The translations under genes were made by a program, and so were the position numbers. Below, piece after piece: positions 63,291 to 64,000 of a stretch of DNA of 64,000 nt. The DNA comes from Methylobacter tundripaludum SV96 (GTDB lineage: Bacteria; Pseudomonadota; Gammaproteobacteria; Methylococcales; Methylomonadaceae). The stretch's first letter is position 1; each line of letters starts with the position of its first letter. The stretch lies in the NCBI RefSeq assembly GCF_000190755.2, contig NZ_JH109152.1, positions 1-64,000 on the forward strand, written 5' to 3'. The notes beneath the pieces were generated by a model. That model worked only from the letters and a program-made list of their open reading frames with translations, made no database searches and was not told the DNA's origin.

Positions 63291-63399
63291 TTATAATGTT
63301 TGGTTTTTGTAGGCATCGTTAAAAATTAAATTATAATTAAAAAGCTTTACCTCATTTCAGGTAAAACCATATACAGCTAATCAACACAGGGGGAAGTCA

Positions 63400-64000
63400 A
63401 TGGAAAGAAAAGAAGCGATGGACTTTATGATTAAGTTACTCAAACTTATGCTACATAAAGAAGGGTCTGATTTATTTATTACCGCCGGTTTCCCGCCTGC
63501 AATAAAAGTCAAAGGCAAAATGTCGCCGGTTTCGCAGCAGGCCTTATCGGCTAACGACTCCAAGGCTCTGACGCAGTGCATCATGAATGATAAGCAGCTC
63601 AAGGAATTTGAAGAAACGCAAGAATGTAATTTTGCCATTTCGCCTGCCGGGCTATCCCGGTTCCGGGTCAATGCCTATGTTCAACAAGGCTGTCAGGGCT
63701 TGGTTATCCGGGTCATTGCCGCGGAAATACCCAATTTCGATAAATTGGGTCTGCCGCCTGTTTTAAAAGACGTGATGATGAACAAAAACGGCCTGGTGAT
63801 CATGGTCGGCGGCACCGGCTCAGGTAAATCAACGTCTATGGCCGCAATGATCGACCATCGTAATGAGAACAGCTATGGGCATATCATCACTCTGGAAGAT
63901 CCGATCGAATACGTGCATACCCATAAAAATTGCGTGATGATGCAAAGGGAAGTCGGCGTCGATACCAAGAGCTGGGAAGCCGGATTGCACAATACCTTGC
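63400..64000 (+). CDS. pilU: Type IV pilus twitching ATPase PilU (cut by window edge)
   Basis: Pilus retraction motor accessory ATPase. The first 200 codons are present: MERKEAMDFMIKLLKLMLHKEG, SDLFITAGFPPAIKVKGK (PilU-type N-terminal domain), the Walker A GGTGSGKSTSMAAMIDHRN near residue 141, the Asp box ITLEDPIEYVHTHKN, and QREVGVDTKSW. ECNFAISPAGLSRFRVNAYVQ is closer to PilU than PilT. AGGGGGAAG lies before the start. The gene continues beyond 64000. Confidence 0.92.
   Translation, partial: MERKEAMDFMIKLLKLMLHKEGSDLFITAGFPPAIKVKGKMSPVSQQALSANDSKALTQCIMNDKQLKEFEETQECNFAISPAGLSRFRVNAYVQQGCQGLVIRVIAAEIPNFDKLGLPPVLKDVMMNKNGLVIMVGGTGSGKSTSMAAMIDHRNENSYGHIITLEDPIEYVHTHKNCVMMQREVGVDTKSWEAGLHNTL

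Noticed and set aside
62969-63322. 117-codon plus-strand ORF
   Set aside because: It lies opposite the possible decayed minus-strand genes, has no ribosome site and no known motif.

Overview
The window looks like chromosome of a gammaproteobacterial methanotroph of the Methylococcales type. This is an inference from gene content: a pyrophosphate-type 6-phosphofructokinase next to fructose-1,6-bisphosphatase, housekeeping genes that read as Gammaproteobacteria (rimO, pdxA-rsmA, ispH, xseA, tsaB, pilU, trhP), and many palindromic intergenic repeats. No methane or methanol oxidation gene lies in the window, so the assignment stays provisional.

Positions 1-11400 are accessory and decayed. They hold two broken IS3-family transposases, a YihY-type membrane protein, a frameshifted YdeP-type molybdopterin oxidoreductase, a duplicated cupin + FAD-oxidoreductase pair in which each copy keeps a different intact gene, a short UppS-like cis-prenyltransferase, the N-terminal stub of a stress-type short-chain dehydrogenase, a small lipoprotein, and a complete IS1182-family element with CTAG on both sides. 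The YihY, DUF883-like, YdeP and SDR traces together suggest an eroding stress-response island.

Positions 11400-22600 hold dctA, a thermonuclease-like secreted nuclease, rimO, a Coa1-like membrane protein, a Zur-type regulator with a near-perfect Zur box and its TonB-dependent receptor, a periplasmic-sensing diguanylate cyclase and tRNA-Asp. Positions 22900-34900 hold pdxA-rsmA, an isc-type cluster (trmJ-cysE, iscR, cysteine desulfurase, iscA), suhB, rimI-udg, pssA and leuA (with a probable attenuator), and arfB. Positions 35200-44100 hold fbp, PPi-pfk, a GGCT-like gene coupled to dtd, trhP, rraA, ispH, a rhodanese coupled to hslR, and dsrC/tusB/sugE.

Positions 44300-64000 hold two tandem YcgR-like PilZ proteins, xseA, thpR, a copper-oxidase pair, a second diguanylate cyclase, a DinG-family helicase, tsaB, a large Cache + CheW protein, an aldehyde dehydrogenase, a fatty-acid-hydroxylase-family protein, msrA and the start of pilU. 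Two cyclases, two c-di-GMP receptors, a CheW protein and a pilus motor form a scattered signalling and surface-behaviour theme.

The most unusual feature is the density of palindromic repeat DNA. At least five families occur, several copies are nested inside one another, and two related units lie in frame inside coding genes (rsmA and the trhP N-terminus). The other item that stands out is a leaderless-looking leucine-rich leader peptide upstream of leuA.
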